The position numbers and the translations under genes are program-made. Below the pieces are notes generated by a model that saw only the letters and a list, made by a program, of their open reading frames with translations, was not told the DNA's origin and did not search any database. Below, in pieces: positions 10,125 to 21,923 of a stretch of DNA of 64,000 bases. Within the stretch, counting starts at the first letter, position 1, and each line of letters starts with the position of its first letter. This DNA is from Schistocerca nitens (taxonomy: Eukaryota > Arthropoda > Insecta > Orthoptera > Acrididae), in the NCBI RefSeq assembly GCF_023898315.1, contig NC_064622.1, positions 164,196,178 to 164,260,177 on the forward strand, in the 5' to 3' direction.

Positions 10125-11040
10125 AATTCCACGCAGACTTTCTTGTATACTTCGCTGGTCGGACCCCCACCATCACAGTATGTAGTGGAAGATGGCTTGC
10201 TCACATCACACCTGTTGTTTCCAGGATCGTGTTTAATTTTGTGACTGAACTGAATTTTTTTACCAGATTAAAACCGTGTGATCTGACTCCATCTTATATT
10301 TTGTCTGAAACGTTTTACCAATTGTGTCGTTCACTCACAGAATGCTAGGAACTTTCCTCTGGAAGAAAAATTAATAAACACTGATACAGACCTAAAGTGA
10401 AAGAAATAGCTTACGAAATTGTTCGTGTGAACACAGGGGCGAAAAAGATTAGGGCAATATATAAAACTAATAGCACTAGAAACTAACATTGACGCAAATT
10501 TCGCAGTAGTGGCGTAGAAATATTTATAGCTGAAGACGAATACTGAAATATGTAACAAGTATTAATAATTTTTTAGAACATTTCTCGTGGACAAAATCAG
10601 CGGTCTAACTAAAATACTTTAAAAATGGATTAAAAACACTCGTGACCGCAATAAAATGTTTATTTCCACTGGTAATCGGTTGCGGTCACAATGTGATCAT
10701 CTCCGGTCCATTGATACCATATTGGTATGCGGTGGCGGTGAAATTCATGGAGCCATTACACTTGCTTCATTCACAACCACCGCATATCATCATGATATAA
10801 ATGGTCTGGGAGCCCATAAATTATCTTTACAGCCTAAGACTTTAATACCTTAAAAACTATTTAAATATTAGACAATGGTTTTTAACATGTGATAACTCAT
10901 AAAGTTTTATTTCCTCATACAAACACATGATTGTGTGCACCCTTAGTGGCATCGATAATGTCTAATCGGAATTCTGTTTCTCCCTACGCACAATTCAACA
11001 TTTCCGCGGTGAAATGTTCAGATGCCTTGTGAACGTGTGC
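10125..11040. other. Intergenic, nothing recognised
   Basis: AT-rich. The segment about 10640-10820 has short CCGGT- and ACCGC-type inverted blocks (CACCGCATA / TATGCGGTG near 10727-10787) and may be a small structured repeat, but no ends or duplications could be assigned. Confidence 0.3.
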
Positions 11041-11044
11041 TGTA

Positions 11045-11131
11045 GATATCCAACCTCGCTTTCGGTACCACAGATCATTTACGAAACCCCACAGGAAGAA
11101 GTCTAGTGGTGTGAGGGCAGGGAATCGTGGC
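11045..11131 (-). pseudogene. Mariner-type transposase remnant
   Basis: On the minus strand this short piece encodes RFPALTPLDFFLWGFVNDLWY. It matches the third-Asp block (P-x-LTPLDFFLWG) of mariner-superfamily transposases that carry a TPLDFFLWG motif. The flanks cannot be read as transposase in one frame, so it is a small fossil. Confidence 0.6.
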
Positions 11132-11149
11132 GTCTATATCCAACAGACT

Positions 11150-13050
11150 ACACTGAGTTTTCTGCTGTGGCGTCCATATTTTATCAAATTCTGAAGTTCA
11201 CTTTTGCGTCACATGGAAGGTAAAAAAAGCTTCGAGTTTCACATTTTGAGAACCGTATAGTTTTAATGTTATTAAAGTCTTAAGTTATAAAGGTAATTTA
11301 TGGTCACCCTGTGTTTTACATTGGTCAAGACTGTTTTTAATCAATTTTTAACAAATAATGTGTATAACGTTCGGGATATGACAGCATAATATAGAAATAA
11401 GTTGAGGAACGGGTCATAAAATTCGAAGAACGACACGTTACAATATGTTGCTGTATGACGTATGGAAAACGAGCTGTGAGTTTAACTGTAATTTATATTC
11501 ACAGTTTTATAATACGAATGAAGGAAAATTCTTACGATTGGTGGTTAAGACATTTTTGTTTCCAACGTGCATCAGTGAGTGCATCTCTCGTAAGTAATTG
11601 TACGTGAAGCATAATTTCCATTACCTAGCTGTACAGCATAGTCAGCCAAATACAGTTTTTCTCAGTAACGTATATCTTTCACCAGTGGCGAAAATAATTG
11701 CTTGTTACGCAACAACAAAGCATCGCTTTTCTCAGACATGTCCTCACTCAAGGCAAATCACCGCAGGATAAGCGTCGTAGGCGAGGTCTCCGGCCATTAA
11801 AACAGCACATCTCGGTAGCGGGAAACTTGATAGCAAGATACCTGCGCAGTGTACGTCATTAAATTCGGCACATTTCTGTACAGTACACATATTCTGCAAA
11901 CCACTGCTTTTTCCTTCGTTGTTTACAGAGGCTGAGATCGAAAGAAACTTTATTATAGAAACTTTGTTGAACATTTTGGCAGTCGTCTTTTGAAAGCACT
12001 GTTTCTTACGTTGAATTGCCGTTATTTGCACCTCATCTCACTTTAGAAATGGAACAGCAGCTACATACGTCCCGCACTCGCCACATTGTTACTGTGTTCC
12101 ATTGTCAGTCTCAGTCCCCCTAATTTAGCCTTTATGTTGTATTGTATTTAACTGGGGACCTAGAAACGACGGAGATGCTCCGTCCCCGCAGTAGCACACA
12201 GTGGTAAACAACCCCACAACAATGTACAGTAGTCCACTCGCGGCGGACGTCCGATGCCACTCGTACTCGTTCAAGTTGTTCGTTGATCCGTTCACTATTT
12301 TTTTTCTTTTTTTATTTATTACAGTGGGTAGCTGAGCTACCGCGCCGGCATCACTCAGCTATCGGGGCGAACACTTCGAGGAAGATTCGTGACGACTTAG
12401 TGTATAATAATTTCGAATAGAAAAAGGCATCATCAGTGCACTGGAAACCACTGTGATTTCGGCTTAACCATTTTCAGAGAGTGTACACTTACAAGCTCGT
12501 AAGTGCTGCGCGTGAGTCGATTGGTATTTTGTTTTTGTGATGCTTCAGCGACAAAGCGGAATACGTTATTTTGTATATTTGTTTCTTTAATACGGAAATG
12601 AAACGTTGTCGGACGTGAGGTCCTACGCAAAATTTTACTTACTCGGTCTCACTGCAACTGAAATCTGGAAGAGCTGAGTAGAGGTTTGCTCTAGTTGTTC
12701 CTGTTAACGCTAGTGTTCATCGAATGTTCGTGCACTGAGCAGAATGTATGCTCGATTTTCCTGACCTTACTTGGTTTAGTCACACTTGTGTGAAAGCCTG
12801 GAGCTTAGCGTATTAACTTATTGTTACTCGTAGTGATTAACTGCGGTTCCTTTATAATACCACACTGTTAACGGTAATGTATTGATTGTGTAAGTATGTG
12901 AATTGCAAGGCTCAGCTTGTATTACGACGATTTACAATCTTCACTGCCTAAAGATATCTGTTTAAACAGATAACTGTTATTTTCTAACAGTTATTAAATT
13001 TTATCACGAATAGACGAACAGCAGTTGAGGACGGTAATTTTGGAGGAGAG
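11150..13050. other. Intergenic, nothing recognised
   Basis: About 1.9 kb without a supported gene or element. A T-rich run lies at about 12297-12325, just before ATTTATTACAG, which could pass as a polypyrimidine-AG splice acceptor. The downstream sequence shows no recognisable exon, so I do not call one. Confidence 0.3.
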
Positions 13051-13064
13051 TGTAAGAATGAATG

Positions 13065-13260
13065 GTGGAGCAGTATGAAGCAACACAGTGATTGCGAGAC
13101 TGGGCTCGCATTTGGTAAGAACTGAGTCCAGATCCCTGTCCAACCAGCTAGATTTACACGGATCCTAGTGTTTAAAGGAAATTTTCCGATGGTTCCCCTG
13201 AGAAGGACAGAAGTGATCACATTCCCCGTACTCATCCTATGCCAGCTTGCTCTTCGTCGC
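13065..13260 (+). mobile_element. SINE family S3, degenerate
   Basis: Blocks in S3 order: GACTGGGCTCGCATTTGG, a decayed box B (GAGTCCAGATCCC), then a diverged GATGGTTCC body and the terminal CCGTACTCATCCTATG. No target duplication was identified. Old copy. Confidence 0.45.
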
Positions 13261-13374
13261 CAACGACTTGGCCGCTTGATGTTCATTTGATGGCCGTTAA
13301 GGCCGTCGTCAGAGGCGTATGTCTCTGCCTAATATTTCTACTTCGGGTGTTGAAAGCATCATCAGAGGCTATAA

Positions 13375-13535
13375 AAATGGCTGTGAACACTATGGGAATT
13401 AACATCTGAGGTCATCAGTCCCATAGAACTTAGAACTACTTAAATCTAACTAACCTAAGGACATCACACACATCCATGCCCGAGGCAGGATTCGAACCTG
13501 CGACCTTAGCAGCAGCGCGGTTCCACACCGAAGCG
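13375..13535 (-). mobile_element. SINE family S1, head truncated
   Basis: The tail and box B are present, but the tRNA-like head stops at about GAAGCG, so box A is missing. The 13-bp duplication TCAGAGGCTATAA at 13362-13374 and 13536-13548 shows it inserted in this 5'-truncated form. Confidence 0.92.
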
Positions 13536-13548
13536 TCAGAGGCTATAA

Positions 13549-15265
13549 CGAGTCACAAAGTCCCAACAGTTTACGTGTACTACACAACGGTCGGTTAATG
13601 AGTACATCAGACCGCTGCCTAAAGGGACACTCGCACGTTCAATATTTATTGCGCTATACTGAGTGTTGTGCAATAATATGGACCATCTGAGCACGACATT
13701 GATGGTTTGCGCATTGTATTGAAGGACAAGGCGTATTGAGGCTCGCACAATATATGGGGCAACAAATTTTGCAATGTAAGGGTAGTATTGCGCAATAAAC
13801 GTCAATTACTACGTAACCGAGAGAAATCCAGTTCGCTGCGAATTTGCTAGAACTGAGAAAAGTAAGTGACAAAAGAACAGCTAGTGTGACAGAGGATGTA
13901 CCGTGCAATACAATTAAAAATGAAATTCCCTACAAATTTTAACTATTCTATTTGCCTTCCTCACTACTGACTGCCGTGTTCATTGCATGTCAACATTTAT
14001 CATTTTATATTATTATGCATAAATATTTAAACGTCGTGAGTTCTTGTGATCTGATACTGTCGGGTTCTTTATGTTGCGAAAATTATCTTGCGTTTATTCA
14101 CATTTAAAAACAGCGACCATTCTGTACACCAAGAAGTAGTACTGTACAAATCGTTCTGCATTTGTTTACCGTCATCTGTCGACAGTAGTTACGTTAAGAC
14201 AAAAGAATCGTGTCAGCGAACAACGAGTTTTGTTGGCTACATTTGGTACATCATTTCGGGAAAACTGCGGCCCCATTACGCTTCCGTGAGGCACGCGTGA
14301 CGTTTCTAATCGCTTTCCAGTGTGACGTACTGGTTACTATTAGTTAAAAATTCTTTGAAGTAGTAACACATCTTCTGTCATACTCTGTACAATCTTATTT
14401 ACCACTGTATAATGTAGTACAGTGTCCAGTGTCTTTAGGAATTCCAGGAAGACGGAATCTGCCTGTGCTGATTTGCAAGACGTTGTGTATAACAAATAAA
14501 TTAAAAAACACGCTATTTCATACTAGTGGGGTGTTTGGAAACCGTGTTAGTTCTTTTCTGTAAAAGAATGAAATAATGGTCGTTCTTAACACGTGCTTTG
14601 GATCCTACAACTGACAGACATTTGGGATACTGGTTTGTAATTTCGTGCGTCTGTTTTTTACCTTTGTTATAAAGGGGTGCAACCTGAGAAATTGTCCGCT
14701 CTGGAACGACTACTCGCCTCACGACGGAGTCTCGGTAACTTTGAAGTGTTCATGTCCTAGCACCTCTGCATTTCTTATCACTGTACCTGTACGTCGCTGG
14801 GCATATGATTAAAAAACATGTACGGGTTGCTACGTGTCTTAAACCTCAAGAGAGAATTTCCAGCTGCTTTCAGTTTGCCCGCGGAATGCGACAAACTCGC
14901 TATGCTACGGCGTGAGCGTCGCGAAGGAACGCAGAGATTTCGTCGGTGTAGTGCACGACAAGTGTCCGCAAAGTTGGCTTCGGCTGGCACGTCGTGACGC
15001 CGCCTGCATAAGGGTATCCGTTGCTGGCGTTTCACGGAATTCGCTGGCAAGCCACCAAGTCGCGCAGGTTCGAGGACCGAACTAAGGACACCACGCGTTG
15101 CACACCGGCTACATCCTGCAGCACCGATCTTGCCACGGCCTTAATTTCCCGACTTCCTCTCGCTCTCTCCCCAACCCCCTCGATCGCCCTCCCCCACTCC
15201 CCACCCCTCCTCCAGTCTTTCTTCCCTTTGCCAATATTCAGAGTGGTTCATTGGCGTGAAATCTC
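13549..15265. other. Intergenic, nothing recognised
   Basis: About 1.7 kb. Small inverted blocks (TATTGCGC / GCGCAATA) lie at about 13647-13798. A CpG-richer stretch at about 14875-15010 has no protein I can identify. CT-rich sequence at 15150-15230 precedes the SINE. Confidence 0.3.
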
Positions 15266-15280
15266 CGTCCCCATACAAAA

Positions 15281-15514
15281 CCGAGCGAGGTGGCGCAGTG
15301 GTTAGACACTGGACTCGCATTCGGGAGGACGACGGTTCAATCCCCCGTCCGGCCATCCTGATTTAGGTTTTCCGTGATTTCCCTAAATCGCTCCAGGCAA
15401 ATGCCGGGATGGTTCCTTTGAAAGGGCACGGCCGACTTCCTTCCCCCTCCTTCCCTAATCCGATGAGACCGATGACCTCGATGTCTGGTCTCCTTCCCCA
15501 AAACAGCCAACCAA
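15281..15514 (+). mobile_element. SINE family S3, near complete
   Basis: Best copy of this tRNA-headed family. The head is GAGCGAGGTGGCGCAGTGG with ACGACGGTTCAATCCCC (box B). The body carries AGGTTTTCCGTGATTTCCC, GCCGGGATGGTTCC and GAAAGGGCACGGCCG. The end is CCGATGACCTCGATGTC followed by a CCAACC tail. An 11-bp duplication, CCCATACAAAA, lies at 15270-15280 and 15515-15525. I recognise the body as a SINE widespread in arthropods; its formal name is not asserted. Confidence 0.9.
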
Positions 15515-15666
15515 CCCATACAAAATATAGAAAAAGTGGCCAGGTGTGAGCAATAGTCGCGGGCTGAGGGTTCCACACAAATTTAATTATGTGTGTGTAT
15601 AGTCCATCCATCCGGAAAACGAGGGTTTTTGTCTGTTATCGACGTTGATACTGACAAGATATCGGT

Positions 15667-15870
15667 TCAAAAATGGTTCAAATGGCTCTGAGCAATGTGG
15701 GGCTTAACATCTGTGGTCATCAGTCCCGTAGAACTTAGAACTACTTAAACCTAACTAACCTAAGGACATCACACACATCCATGCCCGAGGCAGGATTCGA
15801 ACCTGCGACCGTAGTGGTCACGCGGTTCCAGACTGAAGCGCCTAGAACCGCGCGGCCACACAGACCGGCT
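15667..15870 (-). mobile_element. SINE family S1, full length
   Basis: Complete minus-strand copy whose 3' end carries an extra TTCAAAAATGG before TTCAAATGG. The duplication AAGATATCGGT lies at 15656-15666 and 15871-15881. Confidence 0.92.
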
Positions 15871-15884
15871 AAGATATCGGTCCC

Positions 15885-16486
15885 AGAGATTCCACGACTT
15901 TGGTAAATGATTCAATTTGAAGTCGCATAATGAATGTCAAAAGAATTTTTTTCGTATAATATTACAAATTCACAATTACCTGTTTGTTTTCCCTTTAGCT
16001 ATCCTGTGAAACCTTTCGTCTTGCCACATTTCGTTATAGTACGTCAAGGGGAAGTACCCTATACGCTTTAACGAATTAGTTTGCGAGAGTCGAAATGTGT
16101 GACATAAATGGCCGTGTATTGTTTGATTTTATTGACTCGGAAGCTTAATGTTTTTACACCACCAAAGGGCTATAGATCTCAGCATGTGACATAAATTTCA
16201 GCGTGACACGTCTACCCATTCCGGAGGAAAAGGGGTCGTAATAGATGGATGGACGGATGGACGGACGGACGGACGGACAGACAGTCGCTCTGATAACAGA
16301 TGAAAAAAATTCGTTTTATACAATTACAATTTAACAATTTTCGGATTTTTTTTATTTCGTTGTAGTGTGAAATCGTGCTTCTTCCAAATTTCGTGACTCT
16401 AGGTTAACGGAAACTATGCCATAGATTTTGACGACTGAGTTTTCGAGTGACAAAGTGTGAGATAAAATGGCCCTATCTTCTGATTG
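15885..16486. other. Unrecognised moderately repetitive sequence
   Basis: Phrases recur with variation within it: AATTTCGTGACTCTAGG against ACATTTCGTTATAGTACG, and GTGAAACCTTTCGTC against GTGAAATCGTGCTTC. The stretch therefore looks like two diverged copies of one unit of about 350 bp. No coding capacity and no known family. Confidence 0.35.
16244..16284. repeat. GGAT/GGAC tetranucleotide microsatellite
   Basis: GATGGATGGAC units grade into GGAC repeats and end in GACAGACAG. Confidence 0.95.
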
Positions 16487-16690
16487 CATGGACTTAGAAA
16501 TTTCACTTTTTATTTCGTCAAGGCACTATAGAACTTAATATGTGAAAGAAATTTCAACCGGATACATTTACCCGTTCTTCAAAAAAGGCATGGACTTAGA
16601 AATTTCACTTTTTATTTCGTCAAGGCACTATAGAACTTAATATGTGAAAGAAATTTCAACCGGATACATTTACCCGTTCTTCAAAAAAGG
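16487..16690. repeat. Two identical 102-bp tandem copies
   Basis: Copy 1 is 16487-16588 and copy 2 is 16589-16690. By eye they are identical over the whole 102-bp unit, from CATGGACTTAG to CAAAAAAGG. Such identity in otherwise diverged DNA means a recent duplication or an assembly duplication. Confidence 0.93.
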
Positions 16691-16699
16691 CAGACGAAA

Positions 16700-17425
16700 G
16701 TGTGATCCTTTAAGGTTCCCGTTTTTACTGATTTTGGTACGAAACCCCAACAAATGGAAAGTCAGAAGTTAGAGTCAAAGGGTATGAGATACAAGAGGGT
16801 GAAAATATGCAAATAGATTGGGGTCACGTGACATCAGACATTTGGGCCTGGCTGTATTCCTTCTCGAGTATGACTGAAGTTTCCAACTTACAGGCGACGT
16901 GAAAGCCAATAGCCTTCGAACACAATAATATCTTCATATATCAGGAGAGAGGAGTGCTCGTATTGTAGCAACTTTAAATCAAAGCCACCCAAACAAACCA
17001 CTAGCCTGTGGTGAAGCTTCTCCTGAAATTCCATGAAACTTGCTCGTCACACATAAATTGCAATTTTGATAATTGAAAATGTCCGCAGATGAAGCAACTT
17101 TAACCGCTGTCTGGCTTCGTGCTTTAGCCGTACATCAACACCTCAGTGAACAGACTATTGTTGTTTGTGCTCGCATTCTGGAGCATGTGTTGGTTAAACC
17201 TTTACTGATAGGTGGGACTGAAAAATCCCGTCCACCTTCTAAGAGTGATAAAAACAACATGGAGTTGACCTGATGCACGGGAGTGTTCTCGGGAGGTCTG
17301 TGCACAGTAAACTCTTTGGTTCTGATAGTTCAGTATCCTTGCCCAAGAGAACTGTAAACAACAGACGGTCGTACTGCTGTGTTGTTAATTTCGATCCCTG
17401 CTGACGTAAAGAACATTATTGTGAG
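16700..17425. other. Intergenic, nothing recognised
   Basis: No supported gene. A short plus-strand frame at 17073-17273 has no recognised motif. Confidence 0.3.
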
Positions 17426-17429
17426 TTTT

Positions 17430-17621
17430 GATGTTTATGAAGAGGGCTGCGTGGAGGGTAAAAATCGTAGAGGGAGACCAAGAGATCAATACACTAAGCA
17501 GATTCAGAAGGAAGTAGGTCGCAGTAGGTACTGGGAGATGAAGAAGCTTGCACAGGATAGAGTAGCATGGAGAGCTGCATCAAACCAGTCTCAGGACTGA
17601 AGACCACAACAACAACAACAC
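17430..17621 (+). pseudogene. LINE-A 3' end (reverse transcriptase C terminus)
   Basis: The plus strand encodes RRGRPRDQYTKQIQKEVG, then YWEMKKLAQDRVAWRAASNQ and SQD-stop, which is the C terminus of an endonuclease/reverse-transcriptase LINE very common in arthropods. The stop is followed by AAGACCACAACAACAACAAC, its typical 3' tail. The rest of the element is absent, so it is a 5'-truncated insertion. Related pieces lie at 31020, 32250, 33636 and 57270. Confidence 0.75.
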
Positions 17622-17629
17622 GTATTACA

Positions 17630-20460
17630 ATGCAATAATGTTTTTAGTTCTTTGGTAATATTCTACCCAAATATGAAGTCGTTTGGTGCAGTTTCTCATA
17701 GTTGGGTCAGGAATGATTAAAGTGTATGAGTAATGGCCGAACCGGATGACAACAACCCAATAATGTGCTGCATAATACGTCGAACCATTTCTGTTGTCGT
17801 CACTTGTCAACACCCTTGTTTGCATTCTTCTGTACGACATGCGACATGACCCGAGAATGAATGAAGCCACCCAAATGAAAGGCACCGTTGTTTTTCTCGT
17901 GTAATTCTCTCTGACGTCTCACGCGACCCCCAGCCCCACCCCTTTTCATCTGAAAATTGCGGGTTACATCCAAAATGGCGGATTCCAATGGCCGCCATGT
18001 TGCTAATATAGCCTTACTCATTTTCACCCTCCACCCGCTCATTTCACTCTACTTTAAATATCTGCTTATCCCATCTGTGTTAGTTTTACAAGGTTCCACA
18101 TCTATGGACCACACTGTATCTTATTTTCCGTGATGTCCGCAACTGCAGTGACACTATCTGCCGTCCCATTTTATTGTCTAGAAACATACATTTCTTGATT
18201 CATAAAAATGTAAGAAACAATTACACTAAATGTAACATAACATTCAGTAATACTCTCAAAATCAGTATGAAAATATTTCTCTTCCCTCAACAATTTTGGA
18301 AATTCCGAAGGAATGTTATCTATTAAGTACGTAAGTACAAAATGTGCTGTACTACATCGTATACTGTGTGAAACAGTGCAAACACATTGTTCTAACTGCT
18401 TTCTTAACATTGCCTTTATACAGTAATACTAGAATATCAGGATTCGTAAGTATTTGGTCTGCTCTGTAACGGCTGTAACTATGCGCATTCGGTGCAGAAG
18501 CAAGTCCAGGGTGAACACTTTAAGTTCTTCGGACGTCACGCAATTGTTCACTTGACAGTCATCTCGTAGCATCTGATTTGCTACCGCCATCAGTGAAGCA
18601 AGCGCAGAACGTTATTGTTAGAGAGACCGTCGACCCGCAGGCTCTGCTCTGCATTGTTCGGGAGCATGCACCTTGAGACATGACGTCACCGCGAGGCTGA
18701 TACAGTACGATGAACGACCTTGAGCAGCAGGTTATCCGGCGCGTCGCTAACTCCTCTTGATCTGACGTGTCACGAGCAGAACAGGACGGCCTGCTTCGAC
18801 GCACTCCCTTGTTCCTTTCCGCTATTGGACAGATGCCAGACGACAGCGTATTCGAGTCCTGCGTCTGGTCTCCTTGTTTATTGTCTTCATGTACTGGACT
18901 GGTTTTCCAGTTTCGTTAGTATTCTCCATCTTATGACAAACTGTTCACATAATGGTACACTCTACGCCCCAGGAAATCTATGATATATATTACAATAATT
19001 ATTTCTCCATAGAATTTCCCCTTCACTATTCATTCTATAGCCCATTGAGCTGCTCCGGGATGAGAATTCAGTTCCCAACCAGTCAGTCCCTCTTTCATGG
19101 AAGAACTCTGTTCTGTATCAAAGCGTTTCATTTCTTCTTACTTTTGCTCTCCACATACCTTTAACTATTTACTAAATGTACTCAGATCCTTTTTTTTTTC
19201 TTTTTTCTTTTTACCTAAATTTCCGTTCTATACTGTGCTGTGCTTCAGTCTCTAGGCTGTAAGTCCTCAATCTTGCTGTGAATGGGGAAAACTGAAGTTT
19301 GCCGTAGTGCATATTACTATCAATCTCATTTGTAACTGATATACGCGACAAGTATTTATATTTTATTTCAGTTGTAAATAATTCAGCTCTATGCGTCTTA
19401 CTTTCAGTACGTAACGTTTTGTTTCTTCAAATTCGCAGTTTTTAAATAAATACGTACTCACAGAAGGTGGCACAGCATCACGTACGGGTAAAATAATGCT
19501 GTTGTGGCTCTCATAAGGCGGAACTATCATAGTACATATGTATCGTGTCTTCTTTTTTGGCCTTACATACGCATTCCAACAGTGGCAAGTAATATCTTGG
19601 CTACGTATCCTTTTGGACTGTAGTGTGTCATTATTTCGATAAATCAATCAAATATGTCTTGCTTTCATTAAAATCGTCATCAACGATGGCAGTAACAGTT
19701 GACATTTCGCTTACCATTCAGATAAAGGCCTCTCTCAGAAGTTCTCTGTGACGCTGCTCAGTTTCCCCCACGCCCCTCCCCCACATAAATTATTGTACTA
19801 CACAGCATGTAAGTTTATGTCTATGGGTGTATAAAAGTCCTCATCGCCTACACTGAAACAACCCTGCATTCTTCTGCTTGTTCGCGCGTGAAGTGCGACA
19901 ATATGTTGTTTTATACTGCGTGCTATGGTTTTTGTAAATATGGTATATCGTTTTTCACGTACTTATAACTTCTGGCAAATGATAGTAATCACAAGGGCAA
20001 GTATTTAGCTTTGTGGCGAGTTCTCATAAATATTCTTCCAGTGACATACAGAAACAACTAGAAATATTTCGCAATGAGTAAATGTATTTTTAACGAAATT
20101 CAGTAACTCGTGTAAACAGCAGTAAACGATGTAGCGGTTATAATGCCCTGAAAAACAGTAAAACTGCAAAATGTAATGTCGTTTCATTTCTATCTCTTGT
20201 AAACAAGGAAGAAGAGGGATAAAACATCAGTTAGACGTCTTTAACTTGCTATTAAATGTGAGGGGATTCATTAATTGCTCACCATATGTATAACGTCTGT
20301 GGTGTGATCACAGTTTCAGGACAGTGGAAGTCGAATGCCAGTCGGAATATCCTGATGTTTTAATTGGCTTGTCAATTAGCTAGTTAGACATTCCATAGAT
20401 CATTTTAACGATTCCTTTATCACTATAGTCGACATAATCGTATTGAGAGATTCAACAGCT
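17630..20460. other. Intergenic, nothing recognised
   Basis: About 2.8 kb of AT-rich sequence with short mixed-strand frames. No repeat, RNA gene or coding exon could be supported. Confidence 0.3.
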
Positions 20461-20470
20461 GTTTAGACCA

Positions 20471-20749
20471 TTAAGACAATTAACATTTATTGTTCGGCCT
20501 CAATTGCACATTTTTAATTAGATTATATGTTTCGGTCGCTGTGGATCTCTTCAGATCTAAGTAGTTGCTTCAGCAACCCGTCTTGTCTACTTAAAAACCA
20601 CGTATTAGTTCTATGATATGCGGTTCTAAGTAGACAAGACGGCTTGCTGACGAACTACTTCGATCTGAAGATGATGCAGAGATATCGAAACATGTAATCT
20701 AATTGAAAATATGCAGCTGAGGCGGAACAATAAATGAGAATTATCTTAA
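20471..20749. repeat. Fold-back element, about 128-bp arms
   Basis: Imperfect inverted arms lie at about 20471-20599 and 20622-20749 with a spacer of about 22 nt. Matching blocks include CATTTATTGTTC at the outer ends, AGATCTGAAG-type sequence mid-arm, and CTTGTCTACTTA against TAAGTAGACAAG near the centre. No coding capacity, so it is MITE-like. Arm divergence makes it older than the fold-back at 8918. Confidence 0.82.
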
Positions 20750-21056
20750 AAATTCTCTTATCATTTACCTGTTCGTTGCTTCGAGCGAGATAAAGGCGAA
20801 TTTGAAAATAGTGGAAACTATGTAAACCGAAACGTAGATCATATTAATATTTGGTAAGTAGAGGCAGTACAGAACTACGAATTTTCTTAGTCCAGCACAT
20901 CTGACAAGAGGTTACCTGCAGGCGTAGAGCCCAGGAGCCCTTTGTTCGCACGAAAATCGACTTCCAAGGCCGCTGTCAGTTGCCACTACAGGCGTGAAGT
21001 TCGTGGAAGGACTAGAAAACAACCCAGGCGCGGGTAGTGAAGCGTTGCAGTGCAGG

Positions 21057-21064
21057 GTATAAAA
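21057..21064 (+). promoter_or_regulatory. Possible TATA box
   Basis: GTATAAAA lies about 185 bp upstream of the small open frame at 21243. It is the only good TATA-like site with a nearby frame in this region. Transcription is not shown by sequence alone. Confidence 0.2.
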
Positions 21065-21242
21065 CGCAGTTTACCACCATTGTCGGCGTGTTTTGGAAAC
21101 ATCATTTACTACACCACCTGTTCGTGAATACCCCCTGGTCTGGAATTCGACAACCGTTGCATCACCGAAAAGACGAGTAATTCTCGTTTTTTCAGTTGAA
21201 TAAGAAAGGTCTGTTACGTGCAACAAGAAGAATCGACCCAGT

Positions 21243-21413
21243 ATGACATCCAAGATATTCTGTACTGATTATTCTTGCTCTCCACATTCCTCGCTGTCAG
21301 AAGAAGATTACGAATTGAAACTGGATACTGAACTTTCAGCTAGATCTGCCTCGGATTATTCTTTTCTAAGAAACACACTATTAGAAAAGCGAGGAACATG
21401 TGTGCTCTTATAA
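21243..21413 (+). CDS. Small hypothetical frame, 56 residues
   Basis: ATG to TAA, 56 codons. The product is rich in Ser, Glu, Asp and Leu (for example SSLSEEDYELKLDTEL). I recognise no family. Its last 28 or so codons lie in the first unit of the 148-bp tandem duplication and recur in the second. It could be an exon fragment, a retrogene piece or chance. Confidence 0.2.
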   Translation: MTSKIFCTDYSCSPHSSLSEEDYELKLDTELSARSASDYSFLRNTLLEKRGTCVLL

Positions 21414-21620
21414 GGGCTCCCTGGTGCTGCCTGTACTTCCGATGAGCAACACGTGTCCAACTGGATACTGGACACTGAACTTTCAGCTAGATCTGCCTCG
21501 GATTATTCTTTTCTAAGAAACACACTATTAGAAAAGCGAGGAACATGTGTGCTCTTATAAGGGCCTCCCTGGTGCTGCCTGTACTTCCGAAGAGCAACAC
21601 GTGTCCAACATCTTCCCGTC
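21326..21620. repeat. Two-copy tandem duplication, about 148-bp period
   Basis: Copy 1 is 21326-21473 and copy 2 begins at 21474 (ACTGAACTTTCAGC). By eye there is one inserted C in copy 2 (GGGCCTCCC against GGGCTCCC) and one substitution (GATGAG against GAAGAG). The duplication includes the 3' part of the small frame above. Confidence 0.9.
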
Positions 21621-21923
21621 CTCGTCGTGATCAAGGCATGAGCTTCCCCCCATATTTTGAGGCGTGATTAACCAAAGCCACACTGTGAAATGATAAAGCT
21701 ACTAATAGAAATGGCAAAAGGGGACATTACAGACCTGCATAAATAAAGGAAGAAGACAAGGGAAAAAATATATTTACAGGCGCTCCTCGAAGGAATTATC
21801 CAATGGAAGAGCAATCAGTAGATGTGATGAACATGTGCAGACAAATAAATGATTCCAGTTCCAGAAAAATTTAATAGTCAATAACGAGATGGTGCAGGTC
21901 TAGTCTATATGGAAGCAGTTATT

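Noticed and set aside
12297-12340. Polypyrimidine tract followed by ATTACAG as a splice acceptor
   Set aside because: No downstream exon with a recognisable frame and no matching donor.
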